A stretch of DNA of 64,000 bases. Source: Clusia tigrina. Its lineage: Eukaryota; Arthropoda; Insecta; Diptera; Clusiidae. Below the pieces are notes generated by a model. It was given only the letters and a program-made list of their open reading frames with translations. It did no database searches and was not told where the DNA came from. Location of the stretch: assembly GCA_920105625.2 (NCBI GenBank), contig OV050032.1:200019291-200083290 (forward strand), written 5' to 3'. Shown here piece after piece: positions 21,640-33,471 of this stretch. The translations under genes and the position numbers were made by a program. Within the stretch, counting starts at the first letter, position 1. Every line of letters begins with the position of its first letter.

Positions 21640-23863
21640 CCTCCGCTACGGACGCTGGCAGCGAAAAACACTTTCTTTTCTCTGTTCTCTGGTTTTCATC
21701 AAAATCCCGGCATCAGGTATCAGAATACTCCGCCAATGATTACTATACTCATTCGCATTTACTTGCAATTATTTGAAGCCCCGTAATTCAAGTTTCGCAT
21801 ACATACCTGCAAAGAGAAGAGAATAAAAACATAAATTAATATTTAATGACTTAAATCAGATGAAATTATTTTTGCAATCAATTTGCTGCCATATTTTGTG
21901 TAAGCACTTCTTTGAACTCTTACAAAGCACTTCCGTTTAAAGGCAGCCACCCCTCCTCCCCACTGAGATTTATGGACTTCATAAAACTCGTGTCGGAAAT
22001 TTATGAGCAGTAAAAGAAAAGAACGACGGTGAGCCCAAATTGCGCATAACCAGAAGCTATTTGAAGGGGGAAAGAAACATGTTAAGTGATCCACCAATGT
22101 GAGTAAATAAACGATTGAACCGAAACACGCGAACGTGAGGAGATCAAAATCAATAGAAAACAACACAAATGCTGCTCACCAATAGATAAAAACAACACAA
22201 AATAAGAGAAGCGCGTAGAGAGAAGTACGCTGCAATCCAGCGCGATCGAACATAAGCAACTTGAAACAGAAAGCCGCCTGCATCTGACGCTTGATTAATA
22301 TGGCAGCGCGTCCATCAGGAGAGTAAAAATAGACAATGAGCGAGTTCATGGACCACAAGGTACCGAGTAGCACAACACAAAAACAGAGCAGCATGAAGAT
22401 GCATGGCATTACAATGAAAAAGTAGAAAAATCTGAGCACACAACACCCACCCGCACACACGAGCAGTGTACAAACCAAACACGTCAAGCGTTTTAATGAG
22501 CGCACATAAATCTAGAAAAGCGCGCTTGAACTGCAATTGAACTCTGCTCAACAACGAACGAACCGAAATAGCGATCCGACCAACTCACACTGGAAGCGTA
22601 CAGAAACAGTTAACTACGTACAAGTACGGGTGAGTTTGCTATAAGGGCAGTCGACCAGCGGTGAAAAACATGCTCCTGCATTGGCAAAATCTCAAGACAG
22701 TGTGGAAAATATTACAGAGGTACATTCGAAGAGACAAGAAGAAAGAATAAACAGAAAGAAAAAAGCAAAATTCAAATGTCTCATGGTCACAGAGGTTGTC
22801 AAATATGGTGTAAGCAAACCCTAATCAGGTAACACTCTTACTAGATAGGGGGAGACACTCAACAAAGGCCAGGAAAATAGAGAATACGGATCCCGTGTTA
22901 ACTTGGAATGAAAATTAAAAGGTGCTCTTAATAAGAAAATTCCTTAAAAGTGGAAATTTTCCACAAGAGACCTCAATAAGTGACGGACAGGAATAGCGAA
23001 GAGCTGAAATAATACCCGCATCATATGAACAAGAGAACTAATTAAGCAAAGGACATGAAGAGCGAAAAGCACGAAAGTCCCGACTAATTTTGTCTGAAAA
23101 CTCTTTAAAAGTGGTTATATTTTTCTCGAAGAAAAATCGTGTAGAAAAACAAAAACTGTAGGAGAAGAAAATATAACAATGGGCTAACAAAAGATGAGAG
23201 AAACGGTAACAACAATTCCATCTGGCCGCAAAAAGTATGGAAATCTACTACGAGTACCTTAATCTGACAAGTGAAAAAATTATCCGGCACTCCCCAAAAC
23301 ATACAACGAAATATCTGACAAACTAAGGAAAACATAGAAGCGAACAATCAACAAAACTAAAAGCTGGGAGCCCTATCACAACTACGACAATGCTTACCGT
23401 AATGCCAAAAGTACCACATACTCTTCGAACAGCAGAATAAGCACAAGATTTCACATGCTATTTCGAAAATTTCAGAATGCATTGCATGAACTTGTGTTCA
23501 CGCATTATATAAATTTAAATATAAAGAGTATAAATTCCAAGCCGAAGTAATACTTCTACATCGCATACCATTTGAGATAACATTAGAGATCGCTTATCTA
23601 TGATCTTTTGTTCGTCAAATATCAATAAGATTCTACCTCTTCGAAGAATTATCGTTATTTGCTGTTTGTCATCCCATCAAATGGAAACAGTCTTTTTCAA
23701 GAAATATGTTTAAAAATGAAACCTACTTCTTTTATATGCGATTTGATTTGAAAGTATGTATTGGAATGCTATAAACCATATAGCAATGCTTCAGAGAGTG
23801 ATGTGGTAGGATAGTTATTAGCCAGTCCAGTTACTAATATTACTATACCAATATTACTATATA
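21640..23863. other. Intergenic; possible 5' UTR exon near 22555-22630
   Basis: No coding region is supported. ACAAGTACGG/GTGAGTTTGC at about 22629 is a fair splice-donor match and could end an untranslated first exon, but no partner exon is visible. The remainder is A-rich. Confidence 0.35.
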
Positions 23864-24784
23864 CGAGGGGTACTATTTATATTTAGGGAACTGGCAACAC
23901 TAATGTCAACAGCTAAATCTGGCAACACCATAATAAAGTTTGACATTTTTTAGCATAAACGTACTCACTACGTGTTGATGTACAAGTGCTATTTGTATTC
24001 TTTACAGTGAATTAAGAAAATCAATTTGGCCAAAAAATGGAAATTTTAAGAGAAGGTTTTCGTTGTATTATTTTTCACAACTTTCGACGAGGATTATCTC
24101 AACAAGAATGTGTCGATGAACTCAGTTCTTTGTATGGCGATAAAGCACCATCAAAAACCACAGTATATCGCTGGAATAGTGAATTCAATCGTGGTCGTAG
24201 TTCGGTCGCCGACGAACTCCGTGAAGGTCGTCCAAAATCGGTTATTGTGCCACAAAACTTCGATGAAGTGCGTGAACTGATAATGCAAGATCGTCTTGTG
24301 ACATATCATGAGATAGAGGACACCTAGGGTATTACTTCCACTTCCATACATTCAATATTGCATGAACATTTGGAGATAAAAAAGATTTGTTCGCGTTGGA
24401 TCACACATAAATTGATAATCGTTTAAAGAAAGGCTCGTGTCAATTGATGTGAGGAACTGATGAAAAAGTTCGACCGTGGTGTTTCAAAAGACGTGTATAA
24501 AGTCGTGACAGGTGACGAATCATGGATATATGCGTATGAGCCGGAAACAAAACAACAATCGACCGTGTGGGTATACCAAGACGAGCTAAGTCCAACAAAA
24601 GTTGTTCGTGGAAGAAGCACAGCGCCTGTTTCTTCGGCCGAATGGTTCATGTGCCCACTGTTCCGCTTGAGCAACGTAGGACTATAATTTCTGAGTGGTA
24701 CACGACCATCTGTTTGCCGGAAGTCCTCGGAGAAATTCGTAAAACCAACCGCCAAAGTCGAATGATTCTCCATCATTGCCATTA
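23864..24784 (+). mobile_element. Mariner copy B, 3'-truncated
   Basis: Starts at TA/CGAGGGGTACTATTTATATT like copies A and E and follows the family until the second catalytic block (ILHHCH) at about 24780, where homology stops. The last ~340 bp and the right inverted repeat are gone. Confidence 0.9.
24037..24780 (+). pseudogene. Mariner transposase copy B, truncated with stops and a deletion
   Basis: The N-terminus MEILREGFRCIIFHNFRRG and first Asp block TGDESWIYAYEP are present. Lesions: TAG after EIEDT (about 24327), a TAA near 24424, an in-frame stop in RVN-stop-CEE, and loss of ~13 bp after RGRSTA that shifts the frame. The third Asp is missing through truncation. At the HN-x-TIA codon where copies A and D share TAG, this copy reads differently (HKLIIV). 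Confidence 0.85.
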
Positions 24785-25405
24785 GATACGTGCACGTGTG
24801 CAAACCTGATCAGAGTTAATATACGGACATAAACCAGATACGTTCTGTAGAAATCATCCATTTAACTTGTGTTTGTGTTATTAAGGCATGTCTGTATAAA
24901 GAGGGCAGTTTTGTGCACCTACACAAACCAAACACAGATAACATCTTGTGTAACATCACTCTCCTTACTATGCGCATCACTATCCTTATCTGAGCGCCTA
25001 AATTCACAGTATTGCTTGACTGCCACAGCCAGAAGAAAACTCATTGGCAAACTCGAGTAACCAATTGAAAACTTTGAACAGAATACAAAAGACGGGTTCG
25101 TTTGAACTAAAATTGTCTAAGTCATCAAAGCCCACTGACAGGAAGTGAGTTCAAATCTTTGCTTATATTTTTCCCAACGATTTTCTCAGATATATTCAGT
25201 TTCACTTCCAAGCGTCCGCGTATCAACCATATCCGTAATAATCTATTGAATAGTTACTACATTATCTTCTTTCACATTTGACACTCATGTTATTAATTTC
25301 TAGAAGAACTATAGCTAAATTCTACTCCCCTCTGTCCATTCTACGATTTGCAGTGCCACTTCAGACTGTTGGAGCGCTACACAATGGTTTATGACTCCAT
25401 GCTAA
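24785..25405. other. Intergenic; no gene seen
   Basis: No recognisable feature. Confidence 0.5.
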
Positions 25406-25470
25406 GTTAGGTTGAATGGCTGTCCTGAGACTCACTTAGGCCTATTCAAGACCCTTTCTGGCCTGTGTGA
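25406..25470 (-). mobile_element. LINE family II 3' tail fragment
   Basis: GTTAGGTTGAATGGCTGTCC...ACTCACTTAGGCCT matches the extreme 3' end of the nested LINE at 48282-48926. Only the tail is present. Confidence 0.6.
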
Positions 25471-25598
25471 TTCTACGTATCAATTTCCTCAGAGTCCTTC
25501 AGTCAATTTGTACCTGATAAGAAGATACAATTCAATTCCCTTTACATAATTTTCCGTTTTGGGTAAGTCGTTGAATTCGGGGGAGATTCCTTGTAGAT

Positions 25599-25672
25599 AG
25601 ATAGGTAGGTTGGGCAGCCGCATCACCAATAAACCAGCGATGCCACTTAGATCACCAGTTGGGTCCGTTGCG
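25599..25672 (-). mobile_element. LINE family I 3' tail fragment
   Basis: GGTTGGGCAGCCGCATCACC and CCAGTTGGGTCCGTTG match the 3' UTR end of the family I copies at 5585 and 18818. Very strongly 5'-truncated. Confidence 0.65.
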
Positions 25673-27207
25673 AATGAGATTTCTTGTAAGTCTTTAATAA
25701 GGACAGACCGATGCTGCTATGTATGAAAATTCTGATAAATTACGAGAGGTAAATGCAAATTCCCAAGTGTAGCGTACTCATGCTAAAAGAACACATCTTC
25801 AGATTCACACTTCAACAAATGTTGGCATTGTGTTCTTTGCTCAGAAAGCACTTCTCGGCTCTGGATTTTGAAGAGTGATCAAAATTTGAATATGTAAGTA
25901 AGTGCGGTGTGTGAATAGACAGGGAGTTGAGGAAATTGTGCTAGAAAAAAGTCAGTTTTGTTGTTTGTGTTTCTTTTATTACTTCTTTTCTCTCGCATCT
26001 TTTTACTGTTAACATTTGCCCTTTGTCTACAAATTCCAACAAAGAAGAACACACAAATCCAAAGCAAGATGGAAAAAAGTAAACAAAAGAGCATTCATTG
26101 GAAAGCTTAAAGCGGCTTAGTTCGGAACGCCAACCGACGCTTGTTCTGTTCGAGATTTGAGGCTGGTTTTGTGTGTAGCTGGAAACACGACCAGAGACAC
26201 AAAAGACACAAGAAATGGTGTCAAATAAACTTTTATAGCTCTTAAGAGCTGTGTAGACAATTGCGTTTATATGCTTAGGCCTAATCTTGGAGCTTTCAAT
26301 TTTCTTTTCCTTTTTTTCTGAACGTTTTTTATTGCTTTCGAGACACATTTCAAAGTGGCGCTGAGTGGTTTTATATTCAAATTTGATACAGATCTGGCAC
26401 GCAGCACAATTAAAGTCGTTCAAGGGTTAAATTCTTACGATTCTATTGCCGAACCTGTTTGCAATATTTTACTTAACTCTTTTTTTTTTGTTAATAATTT
26501 ATTAATTTATTCAAATGTATGCGCCAGTTTTTTGCTCGCTCTGTGATTTATGTCACAGACAATTTGTATCTCTTGTGAATGTGTCCGTCTTACATTTTTA
26601 TTGAATAAATTGACAGCTGTCATATAAAATCGAAATAAATTTGTACTAAATTTGGCATGAATTATTTAAATTGACTTAAAATGCTAAGTCAATGACTTCA
26701 GAGCTACAAAGTTGAGCTCAATTTTGCGTAATTTTGCGAAATTTGCACGGAGCCAGCGACAAAGTCGACAAAATGGAAATAAACTCATTTGTAAAATGGA
26801 ACCTCTCGTTAAATGTAATGGGAGAGTAAATGAAGAAGGGGAGAGAACAAGACTGTAGGAAAACAAGTGAAGAATATTACAAAAAGACTAAGGAATTAGC
26901 CAAGAAGATGCACGAGAACATGGGAAAGTGCATCATTCGAATCTGGAGAAGGCATCAGAGCGAAGTACACTGAGTCAGTAAATGGCTCACTTACGTGGGA
27001 ACTTGCGAAAGACATACGTGGTAATAGAATGGGCCTAAGGTCTAAATGAAGGCTTCTGAGAAGCAACTAACTAACTTACCAAATGAAGGAAAACCAGTAA
27101 AGAAAGCAAAACTCGAGTTAGGCCGACTTCGAGATACACTTTAAGCTTATGTGAGCGACCGAGTTAACCCAATGGCGGTGAGCATTACCACCGAAATTTA
27201 CTCAAAT
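25673..27207. other. Intergenic; no supported gene
   Basis: A minus-strand open frame of 160 codons at 25941-26423 has no recognisable domain and a low-complexity Lys/Ser composition; I do not call it. The rest is AT-rich. Confidence 0.5.
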
Positions 27208-28185
27208 CATCATGATTAGAAACATAACTAGGATAATTCTTAGTAGGATTGATTATATAGGCTGATTATATAGGATGATTATATGGGACGATTATATGGG
27301 AGGAAGGCGTGTCCTTTATCTTACTGCTTGTCATATAAATTATCATGATTATAAGCATAGCTAGGGTAATTCTAAGTAGGATTGATTATATAGGCTGATT
27401 ATATGGGATGATTATATGGGACGATTATATGGGAGGAAGGCGTGTCCTTTATCTTACTGCTTGTCATATAAATCATCATGATTATAAGCATAGCTAGGGT
27501 AATTCTAAGTAGGAGTGATTATATAGGCTGATTATATGGGATGCTTATATGGGACGAATATATGGGAGGAAGGCGTGTCTTTTATCTGACTGATTGTCAA
27601 TATAAATTATCATGATTAGAAGCATAGCTAGGGTAATTCTAAGTAGGATTGATTATATAGGCTGATTATATGGGATGATTATATGGGAGGAAGGCGTGTC
27701 CTTTATCTTATTGCTTGTCATATAAATCATCATGATTATAAGCATAGCTAGGGTAATTCTAAGTAGGAGTGATTATATAGGCTGATTATATGGGATGCTT
27801 ATATGGGACGAATATATGGGAGGAAGGCGTGTCTTTTATCTGACTGATTGTCAATATAAATTATCATGATTAGAAGCATAGCTAGGGTAATTCTAAGTAG
27901 GATTGATTATATAGGCTGATTATATGGGATGATTATATGGGACGATTATATGGGAGGAAGGCGTGTCCTTTATCTTACTGCTTGTCATATAAATCATCAT
28001 GATTATAAGCATAGCTAGGGTAATTCTAAGTAGGATTGATTATATAGGCTGATTATATGGGATGATTATATGGGATGATTATATGGGACGATTATATGGG
28101 ATTATTATATAAGCTGATTATATGGGATGATTATATAGGACGATTATACGGGATGATTATATGAGAGGAAGCTGTGTCCTTCATC
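27208..28185. repeat. 133-bp minisatellite, about 7 copies
   Basis: Monomers start at CATGATTA at 27211, 27344, 27477, 27611, 27731, 27865 and 27998 (spacings 133, 133, 134, 120, 134, 133). Each has GATTATATGGGA sub-repeats and GGAAGGCGTGTC(C/T)TTTATC. Units at 27477 and 27731 share the variants GGAGTGATTAT, GATGCTTAT and GACGAATAT, so they were copied as part of a two-unit block. The last unit has extra GATTATATGGG sub-repeats. Confidence 0.95.
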
Positions 28186-30209
28186 TGATCCATTGTCAAT
28201 ATAATCATTCACATAAAATTTCGTCCACAAACTTTGAATAGGTTGTAACACCATAATAGAGCTTCTCTTAATAAGAGAACACAAACACGAGGTTGCTATA
28301 CCGAAAAAAGGACGTACAATGTAATAGTGAGCAAAAGTACAGGAACAGAAGATGGAAAAGAATAACAAGGTAAGAAGAGACAAGCGTTGAAAGCATGACA
28401 AAAGAAAAGAGGTTATGAGTGGAAAAATAAGAAATCTAAAAATTCATTCGAATCATTTCAGTCCAGCATAAAGGTGATTCCAAATTAGAGGTCCTGTCTA
28501 AAATTTTGAATGGAAAAGTCACGTCATCGGTGTAAAATATATATTTGCTGAAATATGGATAAGGTTCCAAATGGTCGACGGACCAACTAGCGTAGCGTAG
28601 AAGCCACAAATGGCCGCTTAAATTCACACCTTATACGATATATGAGTAGGGGCGAAGTTTTTGGTCAAAATCCTGCAGATTGTGAAAGCTCCATTGCTCA
28701 CTTTCGTCAATGTCGGTGATGTTTTCGTGTGTCGAAAAGTTGTCATTTAATAACAGCAAAAAAAAAAAATGTGGACAAGAGCAAAATTGAAAGAACCGTT
28801 GGGCCCAAAAGGCGTCTTTCCTTTATAACACCAGATAAGGTCGAGAAAATTCTAAACGAACAGAAATCAACCAAAAGCCAAAAATGACGTAGGGTCAATC
28901 TGTCTCCATTGAATTTATTGGAATCAGATTTAGACCACGTAGGGGCAATCTGTTGCCTTTGAATTGACCGGGATCAAATAGACCAGCCAAGAATGTGTGA
29001 TGTACTTTCTCACTGTAACTCTACAACACTGCTGCAGCATCTTTTTATTATTTTCCCAACAACGAAACTAAAATGAATACTAAAATGTTTCTTCGATTGA
29101 TTTCTAGGAAGATTACTCGTAGTCAGACACTTTTAAATTGTTCTTCAAATATTCCCCTCACCACCCCCGGAGTATTGTATCAGCCAATAAAAATGCAAAC
29201 ATGCTGCATAAAACTAAAATTAATTGCATTCAGTTCGCTGGCACCAAAGAAAGAACGCGTTGGTCGTTCTTCGTACTCGGATACCGAAAACACCACATTA
29301 CTTTCATCCTTTACTCTGGAACTTTTGTGGAATTCCTTTTATTGTGGCTTGTTCAGCGCAACAGGACAGAGTTGCGCTTTCGTCCATCACAGACTTGGAA
29401 TACATAAATTTCATTTAACGAAGGTTTCGCACTAAACTCTGCCAGATCGTAAATCAAACGTCAGCAAAGATCACTGCACAAGTACTGGTAAGAGTATGTT
29501 AGAAGAGAAAACGCGAAATCGTTGAAGAAAAAATAAACTATTTATTGTGAAAATTTCCGTTGTCAATGAGCTGTGTGTGAGTGTGTGTGTGTGCGAGTGA
29601 GTGTGTGTGTGTATGCGAGTGAGTGTGTGTGTGATTCGCTTAGATTTATGTTAGCTGAAAAAATTTAAATGTAGAAAAAAGAGCAGGAAGAGAACAGTAC
29701 GACACCTCAGTAGAATTAAGTACTCAAATGCAAATTGCCACAAGTTTTATATGCATGACTATAAGGAAGTGCTTGCCTTCGTCCAGCTCGGTTTCACGCA
29801 GCAATTTCGTTGGCAGTCGCTTGCAGAAACTGTGCAGGCAGGCAGGCGGCTTAGATGCGGGTAATTAAAGTTCGTTTCTCTTCTTTTCCATTTTGCTGCT
29901 ACGACATCGCCAAATTAGCTACCCAACAATAAAGTTAGAACTTTCACAAGCACTGCCCGAGCACCCCACTCCGACCACAGACGAAACTAGCAAACCAGCC
30001 AACTAACCACCCATAGCCAACTGAGCAGTAAGTGATACTTGGGCGCATTAAAAAGTGGTAATAATATATCGCAATAACAATGGCTGAGCGACGCGACGTC
30101 AGCGCCTATAAAATAGTGGCACAGTAGAGCAAAACCTGAACGAAGAGTGGCAAAATAGTGCAAGGAAATTGTACAGGGTCGAGGGCGCTGATCACTGAAT
30201 ACTTCAAGA
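28186..30209. other. Intergenic; (GT)n at 29570-29632, weak promoter-like site at its end
   Basis: The (GT)n/(GAGTGTGT)n microsatellite is clear. A minus-strand stretch around 28500-28560 (KYIFYTDDVTFPF) faintly recalls a Tc1/mariner IFTDEATF block but is too degraded to call. No host gene is supported. Confidence 0.45.
30085..30150 (+). promoter_or_regulatory. Candidate core promoter: CRE-like site and TATA box
   Basis: CGACGTCAGC (half cAMP-response-like) is followed by TATAAAAT at 30107-30114. About 90 bp upstream, GAGCA/GTAAGTGA resembles a splice donor. No downstream coding exon is visible in the window, so this may be chance. Confidence 0.2.
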
Positions 30210-30352
30210 AGATAGGGAGGGAGAGATATGGAGAGGGAGAAATATGGAGAGCGAGAGAGGGAGGGAGAGAGAAAGATAGAGAGAGAGAGAGGGAGGGAGA
30301 GAGAGAGGGAGGAAGAGAGAGAGAGAGAGGGAGGTAGAGAGAGAAATACCGA
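30210..30352. repeat. (GA)n / GGGAGGGAGA purine tract
   Basis: About 140 bp of GAGA and GGGAGG repeats. Confidence 0.9.
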
Positions 30353-31060
30353 TATGAAGGAAAGGAGACTCTAAAGTGAGATAGATACCGAAGGAAGTAC
30401 CCATAGCAGTATACTCGTATAAAGCAAAATTCTTAAGCCGAGCTTATGACACGATCGCACTGCTCCCTATTATACGACTTTAGGATGGTTTGGATTCAAT
30501 ATACTCTTCTGTATATATATATATATATATATGAGTATATAAGTTCCCGGTGTACAGCACTAACTGTCGATCCTAAGACTTCTCTTAATTCATGTTGCTA
30601 TCAAAGCTACACCTATAAAAAATGTGCACTATTTGACTCACATTATTGGAAAAGAGAAAATATGTGGTAAATAAGGGGGACCATACTATACTCAGTGTTG
30701 ATCCTATACCGACAACCCGCCTAGTCAATCCCGGTAATATCAGTACGTGACATACACCGAACTCGTTGTGTTGGCGACAATGTCGAAGTGACCGCGTCTT
30801 CATTGGGACTATGCTGATCAAGTTTTCTTCATTAGGCAGACCCAAGAAAGATAGTCACTAACATCCATGAGCAAAACTCCACCACTGTATTGTGTGTAGA
30901 AGAATATTAACCCAGCTAACAACCAGACTTCAATTGTAGCAAACCAAAACTAATCAGTAAGACATAACGATACCTCAAGTCGTAATCGTATTTTATAGCT
31001 CGCTCGTTCCTAATGATCTAATGATCTCTATTCCTTAAAGAAATGAAAAAATCCCACACA
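30353..31060. other. Intergenic; (TA)n at about 30513-30532
   Basis: No gene seen. Confidence 0.5.
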
Positions 31061-31290
31061 CATCACCAACACCATCGTCATTGATATCATAATCATCATC
31101 ACCATCATCATCATAATCCACATCATCACCATCATAATCACAACCCTCCACATCACCATCACCATCATCATAATCCATATCATATCATCATCATCATCAT
31201 CATCATCATAATCCATATCATCATCATCCTGCTCATCCAGGCGATCATTAACATTTTCTTCGTCGTCGTCGTCGTCGTCGCGCAGTCACT
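31061..31290. repeat. (CAT)n tract followed by (TCG)n
   Basis: Imperfect ATC/CAT trinucleotides at 31075-31225 and a pure CGTCGTCGTCGTCGTCG run at about 31261-31280. Confidence 0.93.
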
Positions 31291-31410
31291 GTCGTTAGCA
31301 TTTTAGCAAGCGGCAAGTCAGTTGCCAAATGCGTAACCTCTCCAAAGAAGCCTTACAAAACCGCTAAATGCCAAAAAGACGCTTCAAAATTTTGCCAAAC
31401 TGCACAATCA

Positions 31411-31474
31411 CACAGTCACACACACTCTCACACACTCACACACACACACACTCACAAAAACACACTCACACACA
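31411..31474. repeat. (CA)n microsatellite with CTCACA variants
   Basis: CACACACTCACACACA-type repeat. Confidence 0.9.
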
Positions 31475-32294
31475 GCCACAGCTCGCATTTGTACTCATAT
31501 AGACGTATGCAAACGCTTGCGGTTAGGAGGCAACAACATCACCGCAATCTGCCAAGTTGCCTGCAGTTTTGCCAGCCGACGTGAGCCAACAACGAACGAA
31601 GCTGTAAAATTAATAGCCAACATAATAAGTGGAATTTTATGACATGAGACCTGCTGGAGCACAAGTTCGCATTCGCGCTCGCTGACTTGGTCGAAGTCAG
31701 ATTCGCAGACGCCGACGTATTCGCAGCCACAAATCATAAAAAGTACAAAAAGTGCAAAAGTCATTAAGTGGGGATCAGTGCTGGCAGAAATTACACACAA
31801 TACTCCTATGGAAATTCAGACTCCAACACGATATGATTAGGCTAAAAAGCGCTGCGGGACTGCAGTCGCAGAATCTTAGAATCTCCCGTACGTGTTTTAC
31901 GATGTCTCATTTATACAAAGTAAAGGACCTCACCAGAGAAATACTCAATCAACTGCGCCAAATCAATGCAGGCACAGTGAAATCGGTACAAAAAAAGTGG
32001 GCTTCATTTAAATGAGAACTGCTGAAGAGGTAACTTTGGAACACCGGCACTACCAACTGTAGACTTGAGAGATGAAATACTAATACTAATTTTCAGGATC
32101 TGAGAATGGAAGTGCGCAATTTTAATAGATGACATAACATCATCTGGGGGAAATACATGAACGAAATGAAGAGAAATTTTGGGGCATTACTTAAGTAAAC
32201 TAAATCTACCTCCAGACATCAGTTCGGACCAGGTCGGAAGTCTTGTTAACATCTGTTTATAGTACCTTATGTCGTATATTAATATATATATATA
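31475..32294. other. Intergenic; no gene seen
   Basis: No recognisable coding or mobile content. Confidence 0.5.
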
Positions 32295-32497
32295 TTGGAG
32301 AGAAGAGCTGTAGATACTAGAGGTGAAGACAAAGATAAGTCATACAACAGTACGAAGAGGTGAAAATCTGGGAGGAATAGGAAACCATCTATATTTTGGA
32401 GAGAAGACCTGTAGATACCGGAAGGTGAAAACAAAGATAAGTCATAAAACAGTACGAAGAGGTGAAAATCTGGGAGGAATTCGAAACCATCTCGGGT
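32295..32497. repeat. 101-bp tandem duplication
   Basis: Two direct copies starting TTGGAGAGAAG at 32295 and 32396, with about 10 differences. Confidence 0.9.
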
Positions 32498-32697
32498 CCT
32501 ACGGAGGATACAATGAAAACAAATGTTTGTGATGAACATTGGGTCGATAATGGTTTGTTTGCAAAATATGGGAGGGATTAATCAGCTGTCATGCCCACGG
32601 ATCCATGTGTGACGACCCAAAAATAAATGAAATAAGACCCAAACAAAAATTTTACATATCAACATTAAATACTTGTTAAACCCAAACTTGTATGGAT

Positions 32698-32802
32698 TGA
32701 GTTGGTTTGGGTTCGGGTTCGGGTTGGGTTGGTTTGGGTTCGGGTTCGGGTTGGTTTGGGTTCGGGTTCGGGTTCGGGTTGGGTTCGGGTTGGGTTGGGT
32801 TG
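32698..32802 (+). repeat. G-rich (GGGTTC/GGGTTT)n tract
   Basis: About 105 bp of GGGTTCGGGTTCGGGTTG units. Runs of three or more G separated by 2-3 bases fit the G-quadruplex pattern on the plus strand. Confidence 0.95.
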
Positions 32803-33044
32803 TCGTGGAAGCCGGTCTGCAGACCAACTCACTCAGGCTACTATGGGTCGATTGCGATACCACTGCGTAACAGCGCACCTCTACTTTACTCGTGAAACGA
32901 TTTCGAAGCCCTAATAAAGCTCAGGATTTGTTTGACCTTCGCGCCGGACACTTCCGTAAGAGAGCTGAAAGCGAATTTGCCTATAGAGCCCGCTCTGCTT
33001 CTGGCTAGTACCGGGCATCTGCAGAGGACATGTACCACAGTCTT

Positions 33045-33155
33045 CGTCTCCGTCTCCTTCTCCTTCTACTTCTTCTTCTACTTCTCCTTCTACTTCTACT
33101 TCTACTTCTGTTTCTGCTTCTGCTTCTGATTCTGCTTCTACTTCTACTTCTCCTC
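33045..33155. repeat. (CTTCTA)n pyrimidine tract
   Basis: TTCTACTTCTACTTCTGCTTC-like pure pyrimidine/A repeat. Confidence 0.9.
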
Positions 33156-33318
33156 TTCCTCATTCCCACAGCTTCCGCAGTATTCACCGAATAGCCAATG
33201 GCCAGTTATACAAGCCACGACCACGACCTTCGAGATATCTTCTCTTGACAAGCCAAGCCAGTCTCTAGATTCTCTCCTATCAAGCTCCGGCCACATTAGC
33301 CTAGTCGTCCAGCAAGTG

Positions 33319-33471
33319 CCTTCGTGTGTCCAAGACCTCCGTGTGCCCAAGACCTTCGTGTGCCCAAGACCTTCGTGTTTCCAAGACTTTCGTATTCCCA
33401 AGACCTCCGTGTGCCCAAGACCTTCGTGTGCCCAAGAACTTTGTGTGCCCAAGACCTTCGTGTACCCTAGA
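33319..33471. repeat. 17-bp minisatellite, about 9 copies
   Basis: Unit CGTGTGCCCAAGACCTT. Not a multiple of 3; overlapping short open frames are artefacts. Confidence 0.95.

Noticed and set aside
25941..26423. 160-codon minus frame
   Set aside because: No recognisable domain, AT-rich, no splice or homology support visible.
28436..28627. Transposase-like FYTDDVTF motif on the minus strand
   Set aside because: A single short, weak match with no second or third catalytic block nearby.
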